NCBI RefSeq assembly: GCF_964340395.1
Contig: NC_135563.1
Coordinates: 23,962,809-24,026,808 of the forward strand
DNA length: 64,000 nucleotides
Source: Glandiceps talaboti
Taxonomy: Eukaryota > Hemichordata > Enteropneusta > Spengelidae
Reading direction: 5' to 3'
Position 1 is the stretch's first letter; the number at the start of each line of letters is the position of its first letter. Shown one piece after another: positions 1 through 11,359 of this stretch. Both the position numbers and the translations under genes were made by a program. The notes beneath the pieces were generated by a model that saw nothing but the letters and a program-made list of their open reading frames with translations, did not search any database and had not been told where the DNA came from.

Positions 1-166
1 AAAAGCACTGTACAGAAGAAACTAACGATATGGAAATAAACATAGCGCCAATAGCATTGTAGCACAACTGTAGAACATGGGCAATGGTTGAAGATGTCTA
101 TCCATCCCCATTGTTACCTTTGAAATATAGACAATCATTTGGCTGTTGGCGTGGCCTTGTTGTTAT

Positions 167-290
<124 letters not shown>

Positions 291-324
291 CCATTTTTAA
301 TCTTTATCCACTTGCCTACCCATC

Positions 325-765
325 CCGAAAATCATTAATTATGCAAACAATTCATTAAAACTGTAAGCTACATCAACAAACTTTACAGAAAATATGCACT
401 TTGTTATTGTTAACATATGAACTAAATTATATTGAAATTGAAGTATGCATTCTTAAGATATAGCCTAATTACCGAAAATCATTAATTATGCAAATTATTT
501 ATTAAAACTGTAAGCTACAGGGACAAACTTTATAGGACATATGCACTCTGTTATGGTTAACGTTAGTCTTGCTGCTAGACGTTCAGGCTTTCCTTCGATA
601 CTATAAGTGAACGAAGTTCTCAGTGAGCGATGTTCGGTCGTGTGTCGTATTTTATCGGAAGAACATCCGAGGTCTAGCAGATAGACTAGGTTAACGTATG
701 TACTAAATCATACTGAAATTGATGAATGCATTTCAAAGGTATAGTCTAATTACTACAAAAAACAT
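325..765 (+). repeat. Tandem duplication (about 147-bp unit), second copy split by a MITE
   Basis: Unit 1 runs from about 325 to 471. Unit 2 starts at 472 with the same words (ccgaaaatcattaattatgc, aaaactgtaagctaca) and continues after the element at 564-688 (actaaatcatactgaaattg against actaaattatattgaaattg in unit 1). Unit 1 is therefore an empty-site reference for the insertion in unit 2. Confidence 0.85.
564..688. mobile_element. Foldback MITE with 9-bp target-site duplication (copy 1)
   Basis: The ends are near-perfect inverted repeats: TAGTCTTGCTGCTAGAC at the left and the reverse complement of TAGTCTATCTGCTAGAC at the right. GGTTAACGT flanks both sides (555-563 and 689-697). The uninterrupted duplicate reads TGTTAACAT at 408-416, which shows the pre-insertion site. 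It is 125 bp with no ORF. The 9-bp duplication fits MuDR/MULE-like transposases, but no transposase is present to confirm this. Confidence 0.88.
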
Positions 766-1330
766 TTATTATATATATATGCAAATGACTGATGTTCACT
801 AGATGTCGGTTCTTCCCATTACCATATGGAAGATGTGTACCAAGTTTCATTAGAATCAATGCAATAGTTTTTGAGATATCGAGTCCACAAACAAACAGAC
901 AGATTGACACAGACAAAGACACAGACACACACACACAGACACACAGAGAGACAGAAGCATAACATAACCCCTCCCCCTTACAGGAGGTAAAAATCAAGCT
1001 ATTTCATGCATATTTGCAGACAGACACTGTGATATTTACATGTGATAAATTAAATGAAATATCAAATAAAGAACAAGGGAACCGGAAATACACACATGCA
1101 CTTACAAAGAAGTCAGTAAAGTTGTAAAGACACATTTTAGACCTAATTTGCATATCTGATAATATCATCATGTCATGAACAATTCTTCATCTACACATTC
1201 CTGAGAATATCCCACTAAATTTCGAGTCAATCTGTCCAGTAGTTGACCAAAATCACGTGCACCCACCTGATTATTTGAACAATTTCCCAAATAGACACCC
1301 AAAGTAATATATGTATCACCACATAATACC

Positions 1331-1374
1331 AAGGCAATCAATCAATCGAGTGAGTGCTTGGCTGTTTAAAAAAG

Positions 1375-1432
<58 letters not shown>

Positions 1433-3078
1433 CGTGCACGCATACGGACGTCGTTAGTAAGATCATAATATAAACACACATGGGCGTACATACATGCGTA
1501 CCTACCTATGTAATGTATGTGAGATATATCACTTACAGAAAGTATGTTTTGGTCTTAATTACCAATTTATCTAAACATTATTATTCACCCAGGTGAGAAC
1601 ACTACATTCCCCTGATTTAAAACATATTGCCAGCTGTGCTTACATAATTTGCATGACAATATTAATTATGTGATATACAGCAGCTAGAATCTGACTGTCT
1701 TCAATCTGTGACATCACAGTTATTGTCAAGAATCAAGCCGTCTACACGTGGTAGACTCGTGATAATTGACTGTTTAGACACTTAATAATTGATGAAGTGT
1801 TGTGTCCCAAATTAAAAGAGTTGCTTGTTTAGATAGAAGATCCTCTTATTATGAGAGTGTTTATTCTATCGATTTTGAGATCAGTCATTTGAGGAACAGT
1901 GGCTGAGTTTGCTTTAAAGTTATCTTGTATCTTGTATATCCGAGTCATATATACACAAGTCATTGAGAATGACATAGTCCCCGCTATGAATTGGGTTTTA
2001 AGGAACTGGCAGTTCATGCTGTCATTTCCTTGATATCACTACTCTGGTCACGCAACAACACTTGTGAACCTAAATCAAACAGACTTAGATATGTTGTGTC
2101 TGCTCATTGGAAACATGCCTAGCCATGTTGTGTCCTCGACTGAGGAAATGAGAAAATGGGTAAGAATTGGCAATTGACGTAAAATCCCCCCCACACCCCA
2201 TACGATATCCATGCAGTGATTTTTTCTGACATAGATAAATCCAAACGAACAATCACATCAAATCAAATCACAACAACAGAGAAATTCAAAAGAGAAAAAT
2301 ATAGCTAATTGTTACTTAGTGGTCAATCTGCCAAGTGGTTGACGTAACTGACATACTTGTTCACGTTACCGAGTCTAAATTGAGACAGGTATGTCCACTA
2401 TGTAGCTGAAGTTATTCTGTGTAGATTATGTCATCAGGGGTACGTGCATTCTGACAAGAGATCACAGTCAGCAACCCTGTCTGAATAACAAGAGTTGCAT
2501 TCATTTGATAGTTGTTTTGATGTGTATCAATGTGAACATGTATGCTCTATAGGTTTTACTGGTTAGAATGAAACATGACTAGCATCACCAAACTAGTGAT
2601 GTGGAAACATTGGTATTTTTCATAACCCTTTAGAGGCTTGTTTCATTTGGAGAGTGATGGTGATAAAATTGTTGAAAAAGTGGCTGTGATCAAGTTTCTG
2701 TATATATGGTTGTTAGTTGACATGTTAGAAGACATTAACTCACACAAAGACAAGAACATAGTCCAGTTTAATGTTTATTGGTAAACATGACTGCAGTTCA
2801 TGACAGGTCACAATAAAGCAATTTTCATAGTCATCCAGGAAGGAATAAAGGAACACAAGCTGAGTTTCTACATAGTTGGGGTACTTTTTGCTGTATATTA
2901 AAAGGTGAATGTATACGGAGTACTATTAAAGCAGTCTTACTATTGGCAAACTTCAGACCTAGTATTGTAGCATACTATCTAAATGATTCAGTTTTAATTT
3001 ACATACATATACAAACACTAAAACAGTGAGGAAAGCCTTATCTCATCAACTGAGCTTAATATGTCAGAAGAGGATTTT
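1331..3078. other. No gene recognised
   Basis: AT-rich non-coding DNA. It contains a CA tract passing into (GCAC)n at about 1374-1437. Short open frames lack codon structure, similarity or plausible splice contexts that I can see. Confidence 0.6.
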
Positions 3079-3079
3079 T

Positions 3080-3118
<39 letters not shown>
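3079..3118. repeat. (AAC)n microsatellite
   Basis: About 13 AAC units. A second array of the same motif is at 15,638-15,674. Confidence 0.95.
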
Positions 3119-3119
<1 letters not shown>

Positions 3120-5745
3120 TGCATCAACATTAACAATATACTAGAATAGATACTTAAGGTTTCATCGAAGTATTTCACACAAGTAAAAAAACTCAGCTGG
3201 TGCCACTTTAAGACAGGTTTATCTTTCATGATGAAGAGATGTGTCACAATATCAACAGTTTTCAACTGTACTGAGTACAACATCACAAGTACAAATCATA
3301 TGAAAACAGGAACAAAACAACTCATGACTTTAGATATCAAACTGGTACCTTTATCTGAGGTAACCATCATGAGAAAAATTACTCAAAAATTAAATAAAAT
3401 ATAAATTCTTTTTTTTTGTTTATATATATATATATATACACATCTGTAACAATGAAGAGCCCATCTGTTTTTGCAACATTAATCTGTTATCATACAACTG
3501 AAATACATACATTCTGTTTAAACATATACTTTTCTGGCAGTCAGATACAATACTTGTTGGCAAAATAATAACATCTTAAGAGAAATGGGCGAAATATCAT
3601 ACAGGCCAGCTGTACACGATGTTTGTCCTTTTTGAAATCATAATACTCCCTTTATGATACTGGGTGAGTACTTATTCAATGAAAGTCTGCAAGGACTAAG
3701 TACACACTTTCAAATTCAGTTTTAATGTTTTTAGTAGTTTTAAACTTTTTTGCAGAACATCTGCAGAAAATGAATACAAAAAGGCTTAAATCTTTGACTA
3801 GTTTCCGACAGTGACCTCAGTGGACTTTTTCAAGATATCTATTCAGATTATATTTTGCAGAATTATGTATGAGATAGACAACAAATAAGACATAAACTTA
3901 AGAAAATATATACCATAGAATATTGATTCTAGGGGTTTATTTCAATTGAATAGACTATAATATTAATAATAAACTCTTGTCAATGTGACATCTATTGCAG
4001 ATTTGCAATTTTTGCTGTTCAAAATACCAACAAACAAAAGTCAACTTTTTTTCTTCAAATTAACAAATTTGTAACATGTGTATTATTCAAATGCAAACAC
4101 AATACATATGTACAATACCTATATATACATATGGCTTTTCAGGTAGCCAATCTTATTCAAACTACAGCTCACAATTGTAGAAATGATAAAAAAAGACCAT
4201 AAGTGAAAATCTGACAAAAAAGAAATTGTTCATAAATGGAAAGTAGAGTAACTATCTAGTCATTTGACCACCGAATTGTCTCAAGATTTTCTTAAGTCAA
4301 GGAAGTTACATACAAGATTTTTGGATCACTTTTAATAGAGAAACCATTTATGATAGCAACTTTGTTGACACACATTACAAATATCGCTAAAAATAAGAAA
4401 CTCTTCTGCAATTTTTTCAACAAAATTTGGCAGTTGAGAGAAAACAATTGTCCCTAAGTTCTTCACTATTGAACTATGCCTTCCTACATACATGTATAGA
4501 TCTTTGGTATTTTTCATGGCATGATGTAAATTTTCTGAAATTATGTCACTCGGCAGTATTGTAAGGGCACGTCGTTGGACTAAAAATACTTATTTTCATC
4601 CTATTAAACACTACTTTATTAGACAGTCAAATGCTATTAATTTCCTGCATATTTTTGCTGCTCTGTTCTGCAATTAGTTGAAATGAAATACCCTCTGATT
4701 CCAGACTCTATTTTTCCAGTTTATGAAAATACCCTATAGCTGGCATGGATTCCAGGTAACTTGATTGGACATTTCAAGGCAAAATATAGCCATGCCCTCT
4801 TTTTTTGTTTGCTACCCTATTCTGAAATACCCAGTATAATGTGGTTTGCCTCCAGGTCAGTGTTTTAAAGTTTATGTAAATACCCTGTATATGTACTTGG
4901 CATGGATTCTGGGCTATTTAATTTTAGATTTCGAGGCATTAAATTTGCTGTATTTTCTGTTGTGTTCTATTCTGCACATAGAGTACATGAAGGATCCAAT
5001 TTGACTCCAGGTTGCTATGTGCTAGGACTTTGGTGGAAGTTTTTGGTTGCCCTGTTGTACAATTATGATTCAGGGAGAACTAGTACTTTGTTTTCATTCC
5101 AAGTTATGTTGTACTTTGTTCACACTGAATGTTCCAACTCCTAATATGTTGTACTTTCCTAATTACAACAATAAACCTTGTTATAATGTTTGAAAATGAG
5201 AGGGTATCACGCATGACACAACACATGTAGATAAGCACAAGCATGAGGACAACTTAATTGTCCTCATTAGCATGTCAAAGGTCAACAATATCACATGAAT
5301 TCAAAGGTCAACTAGGTCACATTAATTCAAAGGTCAAACTTTACTACATCAGGTTTGATTGCTGTTTACATATCCTTGATATCACCTACCTACAAAGAAT
5401 AAGACAGCATTAATGTTCATGTTACAGTCATGAAACATCTCATAACTCTCAAACCTGTGTTTTTGCCAGAGTTCCCCCACGTTTTACAAGGATTCCCCTT
5501 CCCCATCAAGTGGTGCAAGATATGCAATTCTATGCAAATTTTGCCAGATTTCCCTCCTCAAATACTGGGGTCCTCAAACCTTAGCGAAAACAATGGTAGA
5601 CAATATAAGGAAAAAAGACACCTCTGTTGAACAAATATGTACAAACAGAGTGTGAAGAGAACAACCCTGTGCCCACATCCACAACTGCTGATCTCTGTAC
5701 TGTGCATTTATAAGTTAACTCAAAAACAAACACTTTTGATTGAAA
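3119..5745. other. Downstream flank of the first duplicated gene, with a diverged direct repeat
   Basis: No coding exon recognised. Two diverged copies of a roughly 150-bp segment lie around 4715-4800 and 4870-4960, sharing agtttatg(a/t)aaataccct and ggcatggattc. At 5275-5335 AAAGGTCA occurs three times, at roughly 29- and 30-bp spacing. Part of this stretch must be the 3' UTR of the minus-strand gene ending at 5746, but no clear AATAAA fixes its end. Confidence 0.5.
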
Positions 5746-6147
5746 TTACATAGAAGATGGTGACAGGAAGTTCATTTCAGCTTTTGATAGAAACTTTTCT
5801 TTCAAGGTTTGAGCTGAATCTATGGTTGTTTCATTTTGCTTGATGTCAGGTGGAAAAAATGATACATCTTCCCTCTGGTGAAAGAATGTCTTTGATGTTG
5901 CAGTGAATCCTTCTTGGACAACTCGCTGTAGTAAATTTAGCTGCTTAGCTTCATCTTGCTGTACACATACTTGTTCACTTGGAGGTTGATAGACTGGACC
6001 AACTCCAAATAGTCTCTTCTTGTCTGGTTGTAATTCCACTGGTACACAATTCATATTTTCTGCTGACAACTCATGACGTGATCTAAAATTACGATGAAAA
6101 AAGAAAGAAGATTAAACATATATGTATGAAATTGAAGAAAGAAATGT

Positions 6148-6179
<32 letters not shown>

Positions 6180-8583
6180 TGATATTAGAAATGATGTAGA
6201 ATTTTTATCTTTTTTCTTGAAGGTTGCAAGTATCTTGCTTTCATTGATTTCGGTAATATAAAACCTTTTCATTGATCAACCGTTCCATTTACCATATGAT
6301 ATCTTTAAAATTATAAGTGCATATATAATAATACTATTTCTCTGATTTTACAAATGTATCAACGATTGCTTGCATCAGTGTGTGTGTGCATACGACTGGT
6401 ATTTGTACCACAGTGCAACACTGAAAACATCACTTACAGTAGGTGAGCACTGCAGGTATATGAAACTATGATTGTACAGTTATATACCAGTATGCAAATC
6501 AGTATGTGAGAACTACAGTCTACTGGTATATGAAATTGTGATTGTGCAGTAAAATATTCTAGTATGCAAATCAGTATGTGAGCACTGCAGGTATATGAAA
6601 CAATGATTGTACAGTTATATACCAGTATGCAAATCAGTATGTGAGCACTACAGGTATGTGAAATTGTGATTGTACATAAGGTTATATACTAGTATGCAAA
6701 TCAGTATGTGAGCACTACAGGTATGTGAAATTGTGATTGTACATAAGGTTATATACTAGTATGCAAATCAGTATGTGAGCACTACAGGTATGTGAAATTG
6801 TGATTGTACATAAGGTTATATACTAGTATGCAAATCAGTATGTGAGCACTACAGGTATGTGAAATTGTGATTGTACATAAGGTTATATACCAGTATGCAA
6901 ATCAGTATGTGAGCACTACAGGTATGTGAAATTGTGATTGTACATAAGGTTATATACTAGTATGCAAATCAGTATGTGAGCACTACAGGTATGTGAAATT
7001 GTGATTGTACATAAGGTTATATACCAGTATGCAAATCAGTATGTGAGCACTACAGGTATGTGAAATTGTGATTGTACATAAGGTTATATACTAGTATGCA
7101 AATCAGTATGTGAGCACTACAGGTATGTGAAATTGTGATTGTACATAAGGTTATATACTAGTATGCAAATCAGTATGTGAGCACTACAGGTATGTGAAAT
7201 TGTGATTGTACATAAGGTTATATACTAGTATGCAAATCAGTATGTGAGCACTACAGGTATGTGAAATTGTGATTGTACATAAGGTTATATACTAGTATGC
7301 AAATCAGTATGTGAGCACTACAGGTATGTGAAATTGTGATTGTACATAAGGTTATATACTAGTATGCAAATCAGTATGTGAGCACTACAGGTATGTGAAA
7401 TTGTGATTGTACATAAGGTTATATACTAGTATGCAAATCAGTATGTGAGCACTACAGGTATGTGAAATTGTGATTGTACATAAGGTTATATACTAGTATG
7501 CAAATCAGTATGTGAGCACTACAGGTATGTGAAATTGTGATTGTACATAAGGTTATATACTAGTATGCAAATCAGTATGTGAGCACTACAGGTATGTGAA
7601 ATTGTGATTGTACATAAGGTTATATACTAGTATGCAAATCTGTATGTGAGCACTGTAGGTATATGAAATTGTGATTGTACAGTTATATACCATTGACAAA
7701 CACTGTATTTATTCATTGTAATATGAATTTATTAATAAATTATTGCAATGAATTTATTGATAAAAGACAGCAATATCTGAACATTATTTATTGAAACTTA
7801 CTTTAATCTTGGTGAAGCTCTTGGAGTATGGATTGGAGAGCTTTCAATACTTGAAGCTGGTGTGAATATACCAGATGCTGGTGTTGCTGAACCACTTCTA
7901 CTCACTGCATCCATATATGGTATCTCTACCTCTGAACCGTCAGGTAAAGTTACTGTAGCTATTTCTAACTCTTCTTCAAATGAGGAGAGTGCCACTAAAC
8001 TGCTGTTTCTACTGTTTCTACTTCCCATCACACTGTAGCCTAGCTCAATACCACCTACAGCTTCATCATATAAATCGTTATCATAAACGTAGTCATCACG
8101 TCCCATCATCAGTTCTCTATTCAGTTCCTTCAAGTACAACTCTCTCTGTTTTTCATCTTGGGGCAATGATTTTTTCATATCATGGATATTAGCATATGAA
8201 GAAGATCGTTTTGCAAGAGGCAGTGGAGATGGAGGTGGAGTAGAAAAACCCTTCTCTCTTGGTAATCCATAACCATGGCCTTTCTTTCCCAAATTCTGAT
8301 CATCACTAGACACACTTCGTTCAGGTTTCCATTGTGTCACTGTAGATTCACTTTTGGCTCTATCTTCTGTAGCAGTCTCCTCCATATGTTTATCAACGAG
8401 TGATTGGTACTTGTGGGGGTGTTTTTTCATTAACCAGCCAAAGTCAAAAACCTGTTTTAGATGTTGAGGGGAGGGTTCGTGGGATGGTGCTGCTTCAGTG
8501 ATTTGGTATCTTTCTGACCTTGCTTGGAACATGGAGGATTTCAACCTAGGAATGTCTGGGTTATCAGTATCAAATGCATCCAT
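5746..8583 (-). CDS. Unrecognised protein, tandem copy A (two coding exons, 372 aa)
   Basis: Coding exon 1 is 8583-7802 (260 codons plus 2 nt) and exon 2 is 6082-5746 (TAA). The exon 1 donor is AAA|GTAAGT and the exon 2 acceptor is TTTTAG|ATCACG, so the phase-2 codon AA|A restores the frame. An acceptor (TTTTTTCAG) lies 10 nt upstream of the ATG, so an upstream 5' UTR exon is expected. I do not recognise the family. The N-terminal block, residues about 19-69, has an aromatic core (VFDFGWLMKKHPHKYQ). A second block, about 124-173, is basic then helical (KRSSSYANIHDMKKSLPQD, RELYLKELNREL) and ends in acidic, tyrosine-rich DYVYDND. Ser/Pro-rich linkers suggest disorder. No signal peptide or membrane segment is seen. 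Copy B at 13,493-14,781 conserves both blocks and the exon 2 start, which supports a real protein. Confidence 0.85.
6425..7690 (+). repeat. 67-bp minisatellite inside the copy A intron (about 19 units)
   Basis: The unit is about 67 bp (for example, aaattgtgat recurs at 6661 and 6728). The first few and last units are diverged and the middle ones almost identical, typical of recent array expansion. Each unit contains ATGCAAAT, the POU octamer core. The copy B intron is only 188 bp and has no array, so it arose or expanded after the gene duplication. Confidence 0.93.
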
Positions 8584-8593
8584 GTTGGCGAGT

Positions 8594-10858
8594 CTGAAAA
8601 AATGAACACACCATTGAATACATGTATGTAAGATGTGGCTATGTCTATGTTATTTACTAAAGTATTATGTGTATTAATGACTGCCTACAACTGAGGGAAG
8701 GCTTTGTAAACATTATGCCCCAATACTTTTCTTCAATCAGGCATGGAAAATATGAGTGACATAGGGGGCCTTGTTACTATGAGTCAAAAGACAAGTAGTG
8801 ACAAAACGTTTTGGTCATGAGCATTTCCTAACACAATGAAGAAAAATGCTATGCTAACTAATATAATTTGACATATTTTGAACACAGCAGACCCAAAGAT
8901 GTAGATGTAGATGTAGATGTACCAATATACATTGTACATAGAACAATCAGGATTCACTAGTTCCACATTTTTGTTCTACTGCATTCAACTTTGCTTAAAT
9001 TTTTAAATCCCACCAAAAAACTTAAACTTGCAGTGGCAAAATAACAGAATCATCAAAATAATAGTATCGGTGTGCTTTCTGAATAAAGTAACAAGGACAT
9101 CAAAACCTCTTGTAGTTAATTCAACCCTCTCTTGATCAAATGAACATCTTACTCCAAACAAATTCATTTTCTGTAAAACAATTGCAAATCAGCTGCCAAA
9201 CTCTAGTCTAGACCAGGGTCAAAATACTACATGTGGTATTGAATCAACTTTTTATCACAGTCCAGTTCAATCTCACGTTTTTGAGTAGCCAATCAGGATG
9301 AGTGTTATGTTGGCAGCTGAGCACACTGAAGAAATTGAAAAAAAATGTACACACAGAGGATTGCTTTGACGACACGACCTGTTGGTTGAAGTGCTGTCTC
9401 TCTGAATGATTTTGAAAGAAGTGTGCTGATTGGTTGAAGAAACTTTTCAAGATCCTCAAGATTCAAATGAGTTTTCTATTACACAGGGTCAGATGTGGGA
9501 AGGTGGCGATCACCCGGAACAAAACAAAAGACACAAAATGATGGAAATAGAGGTAAATATTAAAGACATCTAGCCGCTTTCACCATATCAGATTTTGATC
9601 AGGTTGTCATTGCTAATTACAATAGGGCTTGAAGCTCTTACCACTTTGCTTTGGGAGAACACAAATATACCGGTATCTAGTCATCGGATCTAGTCCTGCT
9701 TGCAGATGGAGTAAGTTAGTACTCGATTCTGACAATGTCCCTCTCCTTTCTCTACCTCTGTGTTTAGGGACATTGTCAGAAATGAGCACCGTACTCCATC
9801 TGCAAGCAAGACTAGGTGCAAATACATATATGAGTATATATAAGCATTTATATTTGAATGGAACACATAATCAATTTTATGAGCGTATATATCTATCTAC
9901 TATAGCATACAGTATATAATTTCACCATCAATTCAACAATTCGAATCCTTGTAGACGTATCATTTTTGGGTTACATAATCACATCGCTGCTGCACTGTCA
10001 AGGGAAAGTCCCCTAAAATATTACAACTTTGTCAATCCTTCATTGAAATGCAATGAAGAAATTTGACAACGGGACTTGAACTGTCATTGTCAAAACGTCA
10101 CACTGATTTGCCGTACTTAGTAGTACTATAGCTAAGTATTACTACCACTAGTAGTACTACTACTAGCAACTGTAGTGTGAACGTAAATGTTGTCGATATA
10201 ATTCACAATGGATTTTAAGTTCGATTAAAAAGAAAATATAATTACCTTTCAATGGAATACGGAATCAATTTTATATGCACACTTGATGTTATTATTTGCT
10301 AAGACGAAAACAAATATACCGGTTGAGTCTTGCGACGTTGTAACTTGACAAGGTCAAACAGTCACGGAAGATCTATTAGAATTTTAAGGAAAATTGCACG
10401 CTTCCGTCCAATCCAAAAACGAACCGGCGAACGGTAAATTTACCGTAAAAATCGCGTAACGTACAATCCATCAGAAAGTATGCTATGTAGATATGGAGTA
10501 AAACTCCCCGAGAAGACTACGTATCTTCATCTTAAGGGACGAAGAAGGCTAGAGTAAAATGAAAACAAAGGTGCAGACGGAGAATCGACATCATCAGTCG
10601 TATCCTCAATAACAATGCTCACGCAATGCATGTGACAAACGAGCGAGATTTTGCGAGAAGTTATGAGAATTAAAATATAGCAAGGCCTTTTTGACATGTT
10701 TTGATACGATCGCCACGCTAAGCTAGCTCTCTCCCGGTTCTTGATATTTTCAAACATCAACCAGATTTTATTTTCATGATATTATCTTGAAACAAGGTTA
10801 TCATTATTCAAAATATTCCCGGCAGAGAAACCCTGCACAGCAAAACCCACTCGCCATA
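8594..10858. other. Upstream flank of copy A; no coding gene seen
   Basis: This should hold the 5' UTR exon and promoter of the minus-strand gene. A weak candidate 5' UTR donor on the minus strand is ATTGAAAG|GTAATT near 10,246. A similar ATCGAAAG|GTGAAT lies upstream of copy B near 15,753. On the minus strand at about 10,399-10,416 ATTGG is followed by CGGAAGCGTGC, an ETS-like core also found upstream of NOP16. These are suggestions only. Confidence 0.35.
9691..9814. mobile_element. Foldback MITE (copy 2), no target duplication visible
   Basis: The left arm starts TAGTCCTGCTTGCAGATGGA and the right arm ends with the reverse complement of TAGTCTTGCTTGCAGATGGA. Arms are about 50 bp and include ACAATGTCCCT/AGGGACATTGT. 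The flanking 9-mers CATCGGATC and GGTGCAAAT do not match. Either the site duplication was lost or the copy is rearranged. The termini belong to the same subfamily as the element at 36,203. Confidence 0.8.
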
Positions 10859-10946
10859 TGCAGCGCCTCCTTGCGGTCATTTCTTCCCTCCACCCGTACC
10901 CACTCCAGGGAGGAACTTCAAGAAATGACCGCAGGGAGGCGCTGCA
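10859..10946. mobile_element. Short hairpin MITE with TA flanks
   Basis: Terminal inverted repeats of about 27 bp start TGCAGCGCCTCC and run through GGTCATTTCTT; the right arm is AAGAAATGACC...GGAGGCGCTGCA. Both ends abut TA, as expected of Tc1/mariner-type targets. It is 88 bp with no ORF. Confidence 0.75.
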
Positions 10947-10970
10947 TATAGAGAATGGGAGAGAAACCGG

Positions 10971-11006
10971 AGGGGGGGGGGGGGAATCGAAGGGGGGGGG
11001 GGGGGT
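10971..11006. repeat. Poly-G tracts
   Basis: Two runs of about a dozen G separated by AATCGAAG. Proline-rich or glycine-rich open frames over this interval are artefacts. Confidence 0.9.
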
Positions 11007-11180
11007 TGCACTGAAGAAATGGGACTACGAAGGAGCGGGGGCTTGAACATTCTGATAGTCTGAAAGAAGAGGAGGGGGAAACAAAACATTTGAACCAAAT
11101 TTAAATATCGAGAGCCATTTATTTCTTATCGGTTGGATGACGAGAAAAGACATTGACATACTTTATATTGTGTAAAAATA

Positions 11181-11350
11181 ATATCACTGTTCTGTCACAG
11201 AATAGCTTGATTAGAGTATATCACGGGTCTCAGTATACGATAAGTCAGAATTACGTTGACGATATCATTGTTCTGTTACAGAATAGCTTGATTTAAGGGA
11301 GTATATGGTCTCAGTATACGATATAAAGTCAGAATGACGTTAACGATATC
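11181..11350 (+). repeat. Tandem duplication, about 81-84-bp unit
   Basis: Two copies start at 11,181 and 11,262 (atatcactgttctg and atatcattgttctg) and share cacagaatagcttgatt and gtctcagtatacgat. A third start (atatcatt) follows at 11,346. Non-coding. Confidence 0.85.
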
Positions 11351-11359
11351 ATTTTAAGT

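Noticed and set aside
6425-7690. Possible CRISPR-like array
   Set aside because: Units are contiguous 67-bp tandem copies with no unique spacers, inside a eukaryotic intron. The same holds for the 32-, 42- and 44-bp arrays.
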